Shown here: positions 1 through 7,833 of the stretch, in pieces
Position numbering within the stretch: the stretch's first letter is position 1
How the letters are laid out: each line of letters begins with the position of its first letter
Assembly (NCBI GenBank): GCA_030041495.1
Contig: JASHNT010000112.1
Location: forward strand, 1 to 35,867
Reading direction: 5' to 3'
Origin: Bryobacteraceae bacterium
Lineage (GTDB): Bacteria; Acidobacteriota; Terriglobia; Bryobacterales; Bryobacteraceae
DNA length: 35,867 bases
Made by a program: the position numbers and the translations under genes
Notes under the pieces: generated by a model
What the model was told of the DNA's origin: nothing
Database searches by the model: none
What the model saw: only the letters and a program-made list of their open reading frames with translations

Positions 1-2
1 CG

Positions 3-170
3 GCTCATGACAAGGTCGTGGACGCGATTTTGACGATTTTGGCTGTCCTGAAGGCCGTCGAAGGCACTTTCACAGCCCCGCGGCCAACTCTTTATCGCAA
101 GCTTCGATTTTCCCGCCGTTCAGATCGACCCCACTTGCATTTCTCGGCTGGCCGAAAACGCCCGGTTTAG
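3..170 (+). other. Open frame at the window edge, doubtful
   Basis: A frame open from the left edge ends at TAG 168-170 and would give the last 55 residues of a protein. The first part, AHDKVVDAILTILAVLKAVE, looks helical and protein-like. The rest is arginine- and histidine-rich and looks like out-of-frame GC-rich DNA. I do not recognise it. The rest of the stretch up to 197 holds only the leader of the next gene, with an AAAGGA ribosome site just before its start. Confidence 0.15.
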
Positions 171-197
171 GCACGGGCTGCTAAGAAAGGACTCGCC

Positions 198-1058
198 ATG
201 TCACTGACCGATTTTCTTCCCACTCCGAAATTCGAGGAGTACAAGGAGCGCTTCAAGAACCACTACAAGCTCGATCGCCGTGAAGACGGAGTCCTTCTCG
301 TTCAGGCCCACACCAACGGCGGACCGATTCAGTTGAGTGTGGAAAATCACCGCTCCGTGGGCCAGTTGTTCAAGACCATCGGCGCGGACCCGGATAACGA
401 GATCATGATCTTCACCGGCTCCGGCAAGGATTTCATGATGGATTCAGACCGGGAGGGATTCAAGCTCGAAGAGGAGAATTTGGATTATTGGGCCTACGAA
501 TATGCGTACAAAGACGGCCGCATCAACGTCAGCTCGCTTGTAAACGACCTGGAAATCCCCACCATCGGCGCGCTGAACGGCCCCGGCTTTCACACCGAGC
601 TATGCCTGATGTGCGACATCTCCATCTGCACCGAAGACACGGTAATCTTCGATCTTCACTACGACATTGGCTCCGTGCCCGGTGACGGCATTCATAGCTG
701 CTTCCAGGAATTGCTCGGCGTCAAGCGCGCCGCTTATGCGCTACTCACGGGACAGGCCATCGACGCGAAGACGGCGCTCGAATACGGCATGGTGAATGAA
801 ATCGTGCCGCGCGAAAAATTGATCGAGCGCGCCTATCAGATCGCCGACCACATCATGACCCAGCCCCGGACCACGCGCCGCCTCACCACGCAGATCGTGC
901 GCAGGCCCTGGCGGCAGAGGATCACCAATGACCTCGACGGCGGCTTCGGCATCCAGATGTTCGGGCACCTCGCCAAGAAACGCGCTATGCACGGGCGCAA
1001 GCACATCAGCTCCACGGTGGATTACGTGCGCGAGGGGCGCAAGAACAACTTCGATTAA
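198..1058 (+). CDS. Crotonase (enoyl-CoA hydratase/isomerase) family protein, 6-oxocamphor hydrolase-like
   Basis: A 286-residue crotonase-fold protein without a signal peptide, so cytoplasmic. The core resembles Rhodococcus 6-oxocamphor hydrolase, a crotonase that cleaves a C-C bond of a cyclic beta-diketone by a retro-Claisen reaction without CoA. Shared features are the NGP segment at 127-129 followed by H132, then H154, the SVPGDG segment holding D163, and LLTGQAIDAKTALEYGMVNE at 182-201. H132, H154 and D163 match that enzyme's catalytic His122, His145 and Asp154. Seeing all three favours a diketone hydrolase-like reaction over ordinary enoyl-CoA hydration; the substrate is unknown. ATG 198 follows an AAAGGA site. 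The gene converges on the MetE-like gene and their stop codons overlap in TTAA. Family assignment is firm; the reaction is inferred from recalled family residues. Confidence 0.85.
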   Translation: MSLTDFLPTPKFEEYKERFKNHYKLDRREDGVLLVQAHTNGGPIQLSVENHRSVGQLFKTIGADPDNEIMIFTGSGKDFMMDSDREGFKLEEENLDYWAYEYAYKDGRINVSSLVNDLEIPTIGALNGPGFHTELCLMCDISICTEDTVIFDLHYDIGSVPGDGIHSCFQELLGVKRAAYALLTGQAIDAKTALEYGMVNEIVPREKLIERAYQIADHIMTQPRTTRRLTTQIVRRPWRQRITNDLDGGFGIQMFGHLAKKRAMHGRKHISSTVDYVREGRKNNFD

Positions 1059-2212
1059 AACAACTCCTTGCTCGCGATCGCCGCGCCTTCGACCAGCGAT
1101 TCCAGCTTGGCCCACATGACTGAGGCCGGCACGCGCTCAATCACGTCGAGCTGCGCGAAGCCGCAATCCGTTCCCGCGATGACGTTCTGCGGGCCGACCG
1201 TTTGCGCGTAGCGGACAATCCGGTCGGCCACCACGCGCGGATGCTCCACCGTAATCGTGTGATGCGTAATGACGCCGGGGATCAGGATCTTGCCCTTGGG
1301 CAGGCGGCCATCTTTCCACACGCGCCATTCGTGCTCATGGCGCGGATTGGCGGCCTCGATCGAATAAGCTCCCGCGTGCACCTGAGTGATGAACTCGACC
1401 ACTTCTTCCAGCGGCGCGTCCGCTACGTGCGGCACGTGCCAGCTTCCGAAGCACACGTGATAGCGGACTCGGTCCTCGGGAATGCCGCGCAATGCGTGAT
1501 TGACGGCATCCACGCGCAGTTGCGCCCATTCGCGATACCGCTCCGGACTTTGCTGCACGAGGTGGTCGTACATGTTGGCGAGCACGGCGTCGTCCACCTG
1601 CAACAGCAGCCCGGAGTTGTGAATCTCCAAATACTCCTGGCGCAGAGCCTCCGCCAACGCGAAGACGTATTCTTTGTCCGTCTTGTAATATTCGTTGACG
1701 CCGTCGTAAGCGGTGCTGGCCGGAGCAACGGCGGTCAGGAACGCCTCCTCCACCTTCACGCCGCGCAGCGCCGACTGAAAATTTTCAATCGCGCGGCGGA
1801 TGGGCTCGTGACCCTTATATTCGATGGGACCGACGCAGGCTTCCGTCGGGCGGCCCATGAGCGCGGCGGGCATCTCCCGGCCGATAGCTTCGCGAAACCG
1901 CTCCAGGTCCCGCCCCAGCCAGTCCACCGGGCGCAACTGGTCCGGCCGCAGCTCGAAGCCGGTCACGCGGCTCAAAACATAATTGGACCAACTTGATTTG
2001 CCGTACTCGCCGTCGCTGACGATGTCGACGCCGGCGGCGGCCTGCTTCTTCACCACTTCATCGGTTGCGCGCTTGACAGCGTCCCGGTAGCGATCGTCGG
2101 AGATAGGCTCCTTCGGCTCGTCGATCTTCGACTGGGCCAGAGCCTTCAGCTCCGGAGTTCGGACCAAGCTTCCGACGTGCGTGGTCAGGATTCGTTTTTC
2201 GCTGCGTTTCAT
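1055..2212 (-). CDS. MetE C-terminal-like cobalamin-independent methyltransferase (UROD/MetE-like fold)
   Basis: A 385-residue protein matching only the catalytic, C-terminal barrel of cobalamin-independent methionine synthase. It starts with TTHVGSLVR at 10-18, a phrase typical of this superfamily. The zinc ligands of MetE can be placed: H252 and C254 in YHVCFGSWH, E286 in SIEAANPRHEHEW, and C350 in AGTDCGF. The full set implies an active zinc-thiolate alkyl transferase. True MetE is about twice as long because of an N-terminal duplicated domain, absent here. Stand-alone cores include archaeal-type methionine synthases and epoxyalkane:coenzyme M transferases, so the acceptor thiol cannot be named. 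No export signal. ATG 2212 lacks a clear Shine-Dalgarno and sits beside a 6-bp inverted repeat. It lies 52 nt downstream of the exported two-domain gene on the same strand and may be co-transcribed. Confidence 0.85.
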   Translation of the reverse strand: MKRSEKRILTTHVGSLVRTPELKALAQSKIDEPKEPISDDRYRDAVKRATDEVVKKQAAAGVDIVSDGEYGKSSWSNYVLSRVTGFELRPDQLRPVDWLGRDLERFREAIGREMPAALMGRPTEACVGPIEYKGHEPIRRAIENFQSALRGVKVEEAFLTAVAPASTAYDGVNEYYKTDKEYVFALAEALRQEYLEIHNSGLLLQVDDAVLANMYDHLVQQSPERYREWAQLRVDAVNHALRGIPEDRVRYHVCFGSWHVPHVADAPLEEVVEFITQVHAGAYSIEAANPRHEHEWRVWKDGRLPKGKILIPGVITHHTITVEHPRVVADRIVRYAQTVGPQNVIAGTDCGFAQLDVIERVPASVMWAKLESLVEGAAIASKELF

Positions 2213-2213
2213 A

Positions 2214-2231
2214 AGGCGTCTTGGAACGCCT
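2214..2231 (-). promoter_or_regulatory. Hairpin abutting the start of the MetE-like gene
   Basis: AGGCGT (2214-2219) and ACGCCT (2226-2231) form a perfect 6-bp inverted repeat with a 6-nt loop, one base before ATG 2212 on the minus strand. It takes the place where a ribosome site should be and no T-run follows. It could be a translational control hairpin or a weak processing site between this gene and the exported gene upstream. Confidence 0.25.
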
Positions 2232-2264
2232 AAGATACCACGCCGCGAGCCTGCGCCGAAAAGG

Positions 2265-3722
2265 CTACAGGATGCCGTCCAAGATGGCCTGGCAGACGTA
2301 TTCTTGCAACTCCATCTTCGGAGCCAGCGTGAAGGTGCGCGTGAACGAATACGCCTTGGTCAAAGCCTTGGGATCTTCGATCGTGATGTCGACGGCGAGA
2401 TGGCCCAGGTCCGGCCGGCGGTAGCGCTCAGTCAAGTGCATGCCGGAGCTGTGCGGCTTGCCGGTGGAATCGAGCCAGGTTTTGTCGTTGAACCCGATGG
2501 TATCGACTACCAAGTTGTCCCCATCCCATTTGCCGATCGACTGGCCGGTCCAGCTCTCGGGCTCCAGATCGAGATTATGCTGGCGGCCGTCCAGGAAGAA
2601 TCGGCGATAGCTGTGCGTCGAGCCTTCCCACAACTCCACGATCATGTTCTCCCGCTGCACGATTTTGTACGGCAGCGGATTAACGCGCACCGCGCCGTCC
2701 GGCAGGCAGATGCGCTCCGGATCGCCCTCGCCCTTTTGCGCTTTGCGCGCGTCATAGATGGCTTTGTAGGCGGGTTGATAAGAAGGATCGCTGGGAAGCA
2801 CAGTGCTGGTGGGAACCCAGACTCCCGAAAAATCGACCTTGCCGTAATCGGTGTGCGGCGTGGGGCCGGAGGGCGGAGCAGGAGCCTTGCGCGCCTGCAT
2901 CGGCGGGACCTGCTTCAAAATCTTTTTATCCAAGTCTTCGCTTCCGGTGGCGTGATTGGCGATAGTCGCATCCAGGTGGCCGGGGTCTTGATTGTTTTCG
3001 TTGCACACGTATTCGGTCATCTCGATACCGGTCTCGAGAGTCGTAGTCCGATGAATGACGTAGGGCTTCGTGAAGACGCCCGGGTCGTCGATGGTGTCTT
3101 CCATCTCCATGTCGCCGTAATCGGTGCGATGGAATTTCTCGGTCAAGTGCATGGCCTTGGTGTGCGGAGTGCCGGCGAAATCGAACCAGGATTTCTCAAA
3201 GAAACTGGTAGTGTCCACCACCAGCCAATCGCCTTCCCAGTGCGCGCGCGAATCGCCATAGAAGGTGGGTTTCAGATTGGCGGGGTGGTCCGATCCATCC
3301 ACGAAAAACTGGCGGTACATGTGCGTGTTGCCCTCAAAGAGCATCAGCACCAGCTTGGGCGTGGCAAACAAAGCCGTGTGATAGGGAGCCGCGCGGGGAG
3401 GTCCGCCGGGAAGGCAACGAGCCTCATAATCCTCCGCTCCGCCATTGGCGCGGTGATCGGCGACGATCTTCGCGGCCCATGGCTGCATGTTCGGCGCGTC
3501 GTTGCCGCTGCCGCCGAAACCGTTCCAGATTCCGGTGAGGTCGGGATGCCCATCCGAAAGATGGGGCACCGGTCCCGGAGGGCCTTTCTTCGCCGCGCCG
3601 CGCCCTTTGCCAGCGCCGGCGACACGGAGCCCAGTCCCGTTATCTTGAGACACGCCGTTCGCAGCAAAGAACGCCGCGACTGCCGCGGCGGTGACAAACA
3701 GCATGGTTCGATTCGTTTTCAC
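2265..3722 (-). CDS. Exported two-domain member of an uncharacterised Cys-pair family
   Basis: Start chosen at GTG 3722, preceded by GGGAGGTAAC and followed by a typical signal peptide (VKTNRTMLFVTAAAVAAFFA). An upstream start would put 39 charged residues before the signal. The 485-residue product holds two copies of one domain, about 55-250 and 292-480. Each opens with a box ending D[LF][TS]G[IV]W, then has C-L-P-x-G (C103, C339), a YR[QR]FF-DG stretch, W[ED]GD-LVVDT, an H[LT]TE[KR][FY] region, [IV][DE]DP and a late cysteine (C240, C477). These four are its only cysteines. The same domain occurs in the genes at 4310, 7834, 12878 and 18826. I know no function for the family. Copy 2 ends soon after its last cysteine. 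It lies 67 nt downstream of the DUF6152 gene, probably in one transcript. Confidence 0.8.
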   Translation of the reverse strand: MKTNRTMLFVTAAAVAAFFAANGVSQDNGTGLRVAGAGKGRGAAKKGPPGPVPHLSDGHPDLTGIWNGFGGSGNDAPNMQPWAAKIVADHRANGGAEDYEARCLPGGPPRAAPYHTALFATPKLVLMLFEGNTHMYRQFFVDGSDHPANLKPTFYGDSRAHWEGDWLVVDTTSFFEKSWFDFAGTPHTKAMHLTEKFHRTDYGDMEMEDTIDDPGVFTKPYVIHRTTTLETGIEMTEYVCNENNQDPGHLDATIANHATGSEDLDKKILKQVPPMQARKAPAPPSGPTPHTDYGKVDFSGVWVPTSTVLPSDPSYQPAYKAIYDARKAQKGEGDPERICLPDGAVRVNPLPYKIVQRENMIVELWEGSTHSYRRFFLDGRQHNLDLEPESWTGQSIGKWDGDNLVVDTIGFNDKTWLDSTGKPHSSGMHLTERYRRPDLGHLAVDITIEDPKALTKAYSFTRTFTLAPKMELQEYVCQAILDGIL

Positions 3723-3789
3723 GTTACCTCCCTTGAAGGGACAATACTCCCTCGATCGGTCAGAGCTGCCGGAATCTTGTTGATTCAGC

Positions 3790-4206
3790 CTACTGATCCT
3801 GGGCGCCGCCCGGTGCGTTCGGCTGCGACGATCCGCCAAAGACTCTTCGGCCGTCGGCCAGCTTCACCACTCGCGCGTTCGCGCTGTGGGAACCATCCTT
3901 GGCGCCGGAGCCTTCCACCGTCACCTGATCTCCCTCTTTCAGCGAGTTCTTGGTCCAGCCCTGCTTCAGGAGAACGGGGATCGCGCCGAGCTCGAAATTC
4001 CAATTCGTCACTTTGCCATCGGCGTCTTTCACGTCGACGTAGAAGCGCGCGTGCGGATTCATCCACTCCACCTTGGTGACGACCCCGGTGATGTTCACGG
4101 GCTTGTTGACGTCGTACTCGGCCGCGAACGAGTGGTGCGCCAGCAGCGGAGCCGACGCGCATACCAGACCCAGACCAGCGAGAAGAACAGTGGCTTTCGT
4201 TGTCAT
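3790..4206 (-). CDS. DUF6152 family exported protein
   Basis: A 138-residue protein with signal peptide 1-23 (ending APLLA) and a mature start of HHSFAAEYDVNKP, the hallmark of DUF6152. The body (VNITGVVTKVEWMNPHARF, then DVKDADGKVTNWNFE, KEGDQVTVEGSGAKDG and SANARVV) reads as a small all-beta domain, plausibly OB-like, located in the periplasm or anchored outside. ATG 4206 follows AAGGAG at a 9-nt spacing. The tail (GGSSQPNAPGGAQDQ) is low-complexity and probably disordered. Function is unknown. It shares a divergent control region with the single-domain exported gene at 4310 and precedes the two-domain member, so DUF6152 and the Cys-pair family probably work together. This pairing is what is seen here; I infer that it is meaningful. 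Confidence 0.85.
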   Translation of the reverse strand: MTTKATVLLAGLGLVCASAPLLAHHSFAAEYDVNKPVNITGVVTKVEWMNPHARFYVDVKDADGKVTNWNFELGAIPVLLKQGWTKNSLKEGDQVTVEGSGAKDGSHSANARVVKLADGRRVFGGSSQPNAPGGAQDQ

Positions 4207-4231
4207 CTATCGAACTCCTTCGATTTGGCGA

Positions 4232-4260
4232 TGGACTACTCTCGCCGACTCCACTACAAT
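4232..4260 (+). promoter_or_regulatory. Predicted promoter of the exported gene at 4310
   Basis: TGGACT (4232-4237, 4 of 6 to TTGACA) and TACAAT (4255-4260, 5 of 6 to TATAAT) are 17 nt apart. This places transcription start near 4267, just before the inverted repeat at 4271-4289. Found by eye; no experimental support. Confidence 0.4.
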
Positions 4261-4267
4261 AGCCCGC

Positions 4268-4296
4268 ATACTATCATTCAGATTGATAGGGGTCAA
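4268..4296 (-). promoter_or_regulatory. Predicted promoter of the DUF6152 gene
   Basis: On the minus strand TTGACC (4296-4291, 5 of 6) and TAGTAT (4273-4268, 4 of 6) are 17 nt apart, giving a transcript start near 4261 and a leader of about 55 nt to ATG 4206. The spacer holds most of the inverted repeat at 4271-4289. Confidence 0.45.
4271..4289. promoter_or_regulatory. Candidate operator shared by divergent promoters
   Basis: CTATCA (4271-4276) and TGATAG (4284-4289) form a perfect 6-bp inverted repeat with a 7-nt centre. It lies between the -35 and -10 of the leftward promoter and just after the expected start of the rightward one, so one bound dimer could block both. No regulator gene is adjacent. 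Confidence 0.4.
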
Positions 4297-4309
4297 GGAG
4301 CCCGACGCC

Positions 4310-5038
4310 ATGAGCAAACATTTCCGGCCGGTTTTGTTAACAACAGCCCTGTTGGCTGGTTCGATCTTCGCGTGGGGCCAATCCGCGCCTGACATCCCGC
4401 GCATGCCCAACGGCAAGCCGAACCTGCAAGGCGTGTGGCAGCATCCTTATGTGCCGGACATGACGCAGGACAAGCTGCCGGATCAGAAGGGCGCGGGTCC
4501 GCTGCCGTTTTCCGCGTGGGGCGCGGATAACTTCAAGAACTACGATCCTGCCAAGTTCGATTACACCGGCCACTGCCTGCCCTTCGGCTTGCTGCGGTCG
4601 ATGAACGTGGGCGGGTATCCGATTCAGATCATGCAGAACGACACCTACCTGGCCGAGTTGTTCGAGCAGAACACCTGGTTCCACGTGGTCTACATCGATG
4701 GACGCGACCACCCCAAGGATCTCGACCCGACCTGGTTCGGCAACTCCGTGGGCAAATGGGACGGCGACACGATGGTGGTGGACACGATCGGATTCAACGG
4801 CAAGACCAGGCTCGATACCATCGGGCATCCGCACACCGACCAGCTACACGTGATCGAGAGGTTCACGCTGACCGACCGGAATCACATAGCGTACGAAGTC
4901 ACTATCGACGATCCCAAAGCTTACACGCGGCCCTTCAACAACAAACGTATCTTCACGCGCATGAAGCCCGGCGAGGAGCTGATCGAGTACTCCTGCGAAG
5001 AGAATAATCGCGACCTCACTCAGGGTCACATCAAGTAG
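4310..5038 (+). CDS. Exported single-domain member of the uncharacterised Cys-pair family
   Basis: Start chosen at ATG 4310, nine bases after CAAGGAG, giving 242 residues with signal peptide 1-24 (LLTTALLAGSIFAWGQ). One copy of the domain follows: NGKPNLQGVW at 34-43, C89 in HCLPFG, YIDGRDHPKDLDPTWFGN at 128-145, GKWDGDTMVVDTIGF at 148-162, HPHTDQLHVIERF at 173-185, VTIDDPKAYTRPF at 197-209 and C229 in EYSCEEN. C89 and C229 are the only cysteines in the protein and are 140 apart; in an exported protein a disulfide is the simplest reading. It lacks the doubled DGKPDL box found in the copies at 7834, 12878 and 18826. It is transcribed away from the DUF6152 gene from a control region with overlapping predicted promoters. 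Function unknown. Confidence 0.82.
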   Translation: MSKHFRPVLLTTALLAGSIFAWGQSAPDIPRMPNGKPNLQGVWQHPYVPDMTQDKLPDQKGAGPLPFSAWGADNFKNYDPAKFDYTGHCLPFGLLRSMNVGGYPIQIMQNDTYLAELFEQNTWFHVVYIDGRDHPKDLDPTWFGNSVGKWDGDTMVVDTIGFNGKTRLDTIGHPHTDQLHVIERFTLTDRNHIAYEVTIDDPKAYTRPFNNKRIFTRMKPGEELIEYSCEENNRDLTQGHIK

Positions 5039-5780
5039 ACGCCGCCGTTCCTGTATCGTCCAAGCTGTCGCCAAGGGATCTCCAGCCCCGCCGCCGGTGT
5101 CCTCATTGCTAGGCGGTTTCATCTGTGAAAAGTCGCCTTTGCGGTGTTAGCGCTCGGCATCATTGGCAATGGTGGTTTCAACGGGCCTAACCCTGCCCCA
5201 TCCAGCGCCTATGATCGTACATGGAGTCACCGCGGACTTGCGTATCGCTCATGTGGAGAAGCGCGGGCTAACCGTCTCCGAGTCCGGCGGGCGGTTTTTA
5301 AGAACGGAGAAGCCTTCATCGGTCGCGATAAGAGACGGTTATTGGAGTGCCGCTTCAGGACGTCAATTGCGGTCGCCAGGCTTTCGCTCGCCGAAGTGGA
5401 GCGCATGCGCACAATCCTAACCCGGGAGCTAGAGCAGAACCGCGGCGGGCCGCAGCACGCGCCGCGGCCGTGGAACCCGGAGGAGTGGTACTTCGCGGTC
5501 GGTGGCTCACGCGGGTGGATTGCCGGCCCCTCCGGCCAAATCCGCGAGATCTTCCAGGTGATTGTGAAGCTTCCGGGAAGAAGAGCAGAGCACGCAGATT
5601 CTTGAGGACTCCTGTCTCGGGTTCTGCTATTCGTCTTCGCGTGGTAGTTCAATTACCGCCCGGTCGATTCGCTCGCGCACTACTGAACAGCCCGGCGGCG
5701 CTGCCGATTTCGTCGCGATCCAGCATCGATTCCAGCAGCCCGGCGACGGCGGCCGTTCGCGCTAGCGAAGAAGTGAACGC
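5039..5780. other. Gene-poor stretch with a possible decayed reading frame
   Basis: No gene here can be supported. A plus-strand frame at 5144-5605 is open for 153 codons. Its last part (about 5385-5605, with SLAEVERMRTILTRELEQ and WNPEEWYFAVGG) looks protein-like, while its first part does not. Another frame (5163-5420) looks better upstream, so a frameshifted remnant is possible. I found no clear terminator, RNA gene or mobile element. Confidence 0.25.
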
Positions 5781-7763
5781 CTACCGCGGGCCGTAGTGGA
5801 ACGCCGGGCGTCCGGATTCGAAGGCGCCGAGGTCTGGGGCGCGGCCGGTGAAGCCATCGGTGATGGTCGGCAGTTCCACGCCGGCATCGATCGCCGCTGA
5901 ACCGGGGCGCAGGCTGAAGTCGAACCCTTCCGGCGTGTAGACGCGCTGCGGATCGCTGCGGTCCGGCATCGGGACGTGGGTGAAAACGTCGTAATCGACC
6001 AGCACGCTGTGCTGCTCCTCGCCGGTGGCTTCACGATAGGCTTCGAGCGACGGAAAGCGGCGCTGAACGGGAGGTTTGCCGAAATCCGCCGCGACTCCGA
6101 ATGCCGGCGAATTCCATTCGAACGAATCCGCCTTGCCGGGATTGGGCCGGAAGCCGTTATAGTCCGAGCTTGAATAATTGGTGTACGTGGTCACGGCTAG
6201 AACCGGGTCGAAGGCTCCCTGCGCCAGAAACAAATTGTTCCGGTATTGTTGGTTCGAAGCCGGGCCCGCGCGGCCTTCGCCGATGAAGGTGTTGTTATAG
6301 GTCAGGACGCCGGAGGAGCCTTCGATGTACTTGAGCGAACCGGTGGGAGCGTTGTAGATCAGGTTTTGATAAAAGTACACAGGCCCACCGAAGACCGGCT
6401 GCACGCTAAGCGCTCCGGAAGCCGAATCGAAGCAGCGGTTGCGGAAGACACGAACATTGCGCGCGCTGCCGTCGGTCTCGAAGCAGTTGTCCCCCATGTT
6501 CTGGAGATCGTTGCCATAGAAGTCGATGGCCAGAGGGACTCGGTCAGGGATGTCGTTGGGCGCGCCGTCAGGTGTGCCGTAAGTCGCGACGTCGATCCCA
6601 TCGTGCCAGTTCATCACGCGGTTGTACGCGACCACATGACCTTGTCCATATACTTTAATCGCGTATTCCGATTTCAATACTTCCGGGAATCCGGGGAATT
6701 TATTCCACGGCGCTCCGATCCACCCCATCATTTTGTCGGGATCATGCCGGCCGACGAATGTATTGTCGGCGATATAAAAGCTCTTAGAGCCCGACCAATC
6801 ATCTTGTACCACGCGGCCAACGTCGTAGATCTTCGAATGCTTCAGCGTGAACCCGCTGGCGCCCGCGATGCCCTTGATGCCGAGCAGAAATGCGACGTTG
6901 GTGTTGCGCACGGTGATGCCTTCGAAGTAGTTATAGTTGGCTCCCATCAGGTTGGACAGATTCTGGCAGCCATCGCCATCGAAGATCACTTCGCCGTCGC
7001 CCGCGCCTTTGATGACGATGGGTTTATCGGGCGTGCCGCTCTGAGTCAAGTAATACGTGCCGTCGAAATAATTTCCCATGGCGAGATAACCCGCCCGCGG
7101 AGCGCCGTTCATGTAATGGAAGCGGTCGCCCACGTAGAGGCCCGCGTGAACCAGGATCGTATCGCCGGGCTGAACGCGAGGAGGGTAGGCGTTTTCGTAA
7201 TCGTAATGCGCGAGGCCCATGTAATAAGCTGCCATCAGGCCGGTGAACGCGGGCTCCTGCTTGGGGCCGGTCCAGTCGACGGGATACACGTGATAGACGT
7301 GGCCGCCCGGGGCCGGCTCCGGCTCCTTGCGCGTGCGGATCGTGACCGTCTTTTCGCGCGCTCCGCTCACGCCGTCCGGATCGGATAAAACGAAGCGGCA
7401 TTCGTATTCAGTATCGGGGTCGAGATTGAGAATGCTGCCGGAGAACATATTCGCCGCGGTGTAGCGGAACAGCGGGTAACGGCCCGGGTCGTTGGCGGCG
7501 TTGGGACCCGGCGCGACCCCGATTTGTTCGCGCTGGACTCGCATCAGCGGCAGAGCGGGCCGCCAGTTCGTTTCGCCCATCTTGCGGTAAGACACATCGA
7601 CCTTGGCGTTGCGGTTGTCATCGCCGCTGATGCGCCATTCGAAGCCGAGCGAGACTAGAGTTGCGGGTTCGGTAGTGAACTCGCCGGCGGTGGTTGTGTT
7701 CTGCGCCGGCGCGATACCTGCGCACAAGATCAACGGGAGCGCGATCGAAGCGGCCTTGGTCAT
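5781..7763 (-). CDS. Secreted right-handed parallel beta-helix protein with N-terminal fibronectin III-like domain
   Basis: About 660 residues. Start set at ATG 7763; an in-frame GTG at 7769 adds two residues. A signal peptide ends near APAQ. Residues about 25-145 look like a fibronectin III-type domain (LNLDPDTEYECRFVLSDPDG, then VTIRTR). The centre is a pectate-lyase-like beta-helix, with repeated short turns such as NYNYFEGITVRNTNV, FTLKHSKIYDVGR, VVAYNRVMNWHDGID, VRVFRNRCFD and LTYNNTFIG. PGDTILVHAGLYVG just before it is the usual helix entry phrase. The C-terminal phrase SAAIDAGV with APDLGAFE is common in secreted beta-helix proteins. A polysaccharide lyase or glycan-binding role is likely; no catalytic residues can be assigned. 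It is divergent from the exported gene at 7834, 70 nt away. Start choice is uncertain because no good ribosome site is visible. Confidence 0.8.
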   Translation of the reverse strand: MTKAASIALPLILCAGIAPAQNTTTAGEFTTEPATLVSLGFEWRISGDDNRNAKVDVSYRKMGETNWRPALPLMRVQREQIGVAPGPNAANDPGRYPLFRYTAANMFSGSILNLDPDTEYECRFVLSDPDGVSGAREKTVTIRTRKEPEPAPGGHVYHVYPVDWTGPKQEPAFTGLMAAYYMGLAHYDYENAYPPRVQPGDTILVHAGLYVGDRFHYMNGAPRAGYLAMGNYFDGTYYLTQSGTPDKPIVIKGAGDGEVIFDGDGCQNLSNLMGANYNYFEGITVRNTNVAFLLGIKGIAGASGFTLKHSKIYDVGRVVQDDWSGSKSFYIADNTFVGRHDPDKMMGWIGAPWNKFPGFPEVLKSEYAIKVYGQGHVVAYNRVMNWHDGIDVATYGTPDGAPNDIPDRVPLAIDFYGNDLQNMGDNCFETDGSARNVRVFRNRCFDSASGALSVQPVFGGPVYFYQNLIYNAPTGSLKYIEGSSGVLTYNNTFIGEGRAGPASNQQYRNNLFLAQGAFDPVLAVTTYTNYSSSDYNGFRPNPGKADSFEWNSPAFGVAADFGKPPVQRRFPSLEAYREATGEEQHSVLVDYDVFTHVPMPDRSDPQRVYTPEGFDFSLRPGSAAIDAGVELPTITDGFTGRAPDLGAFESGRPAFHYGPR

Positions 7764-7833
7764 TCCCACATTCTATGCCCGATACATTGACAGGGATGAA
7801 ATCGGTGGATAGGATACGTGCGATGGAGGCTGC

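Noticed and set aside
2181-4079. Long plus-strand open frame (632 codons) opposite the two-domain exported gene
   Set aside because: It is the antisense of real coding DNA with high GC. The composition is Arg/His/Val-rich without family motifs, and the minus-strand product has a signal peptide, a ribosome site and domain matches.
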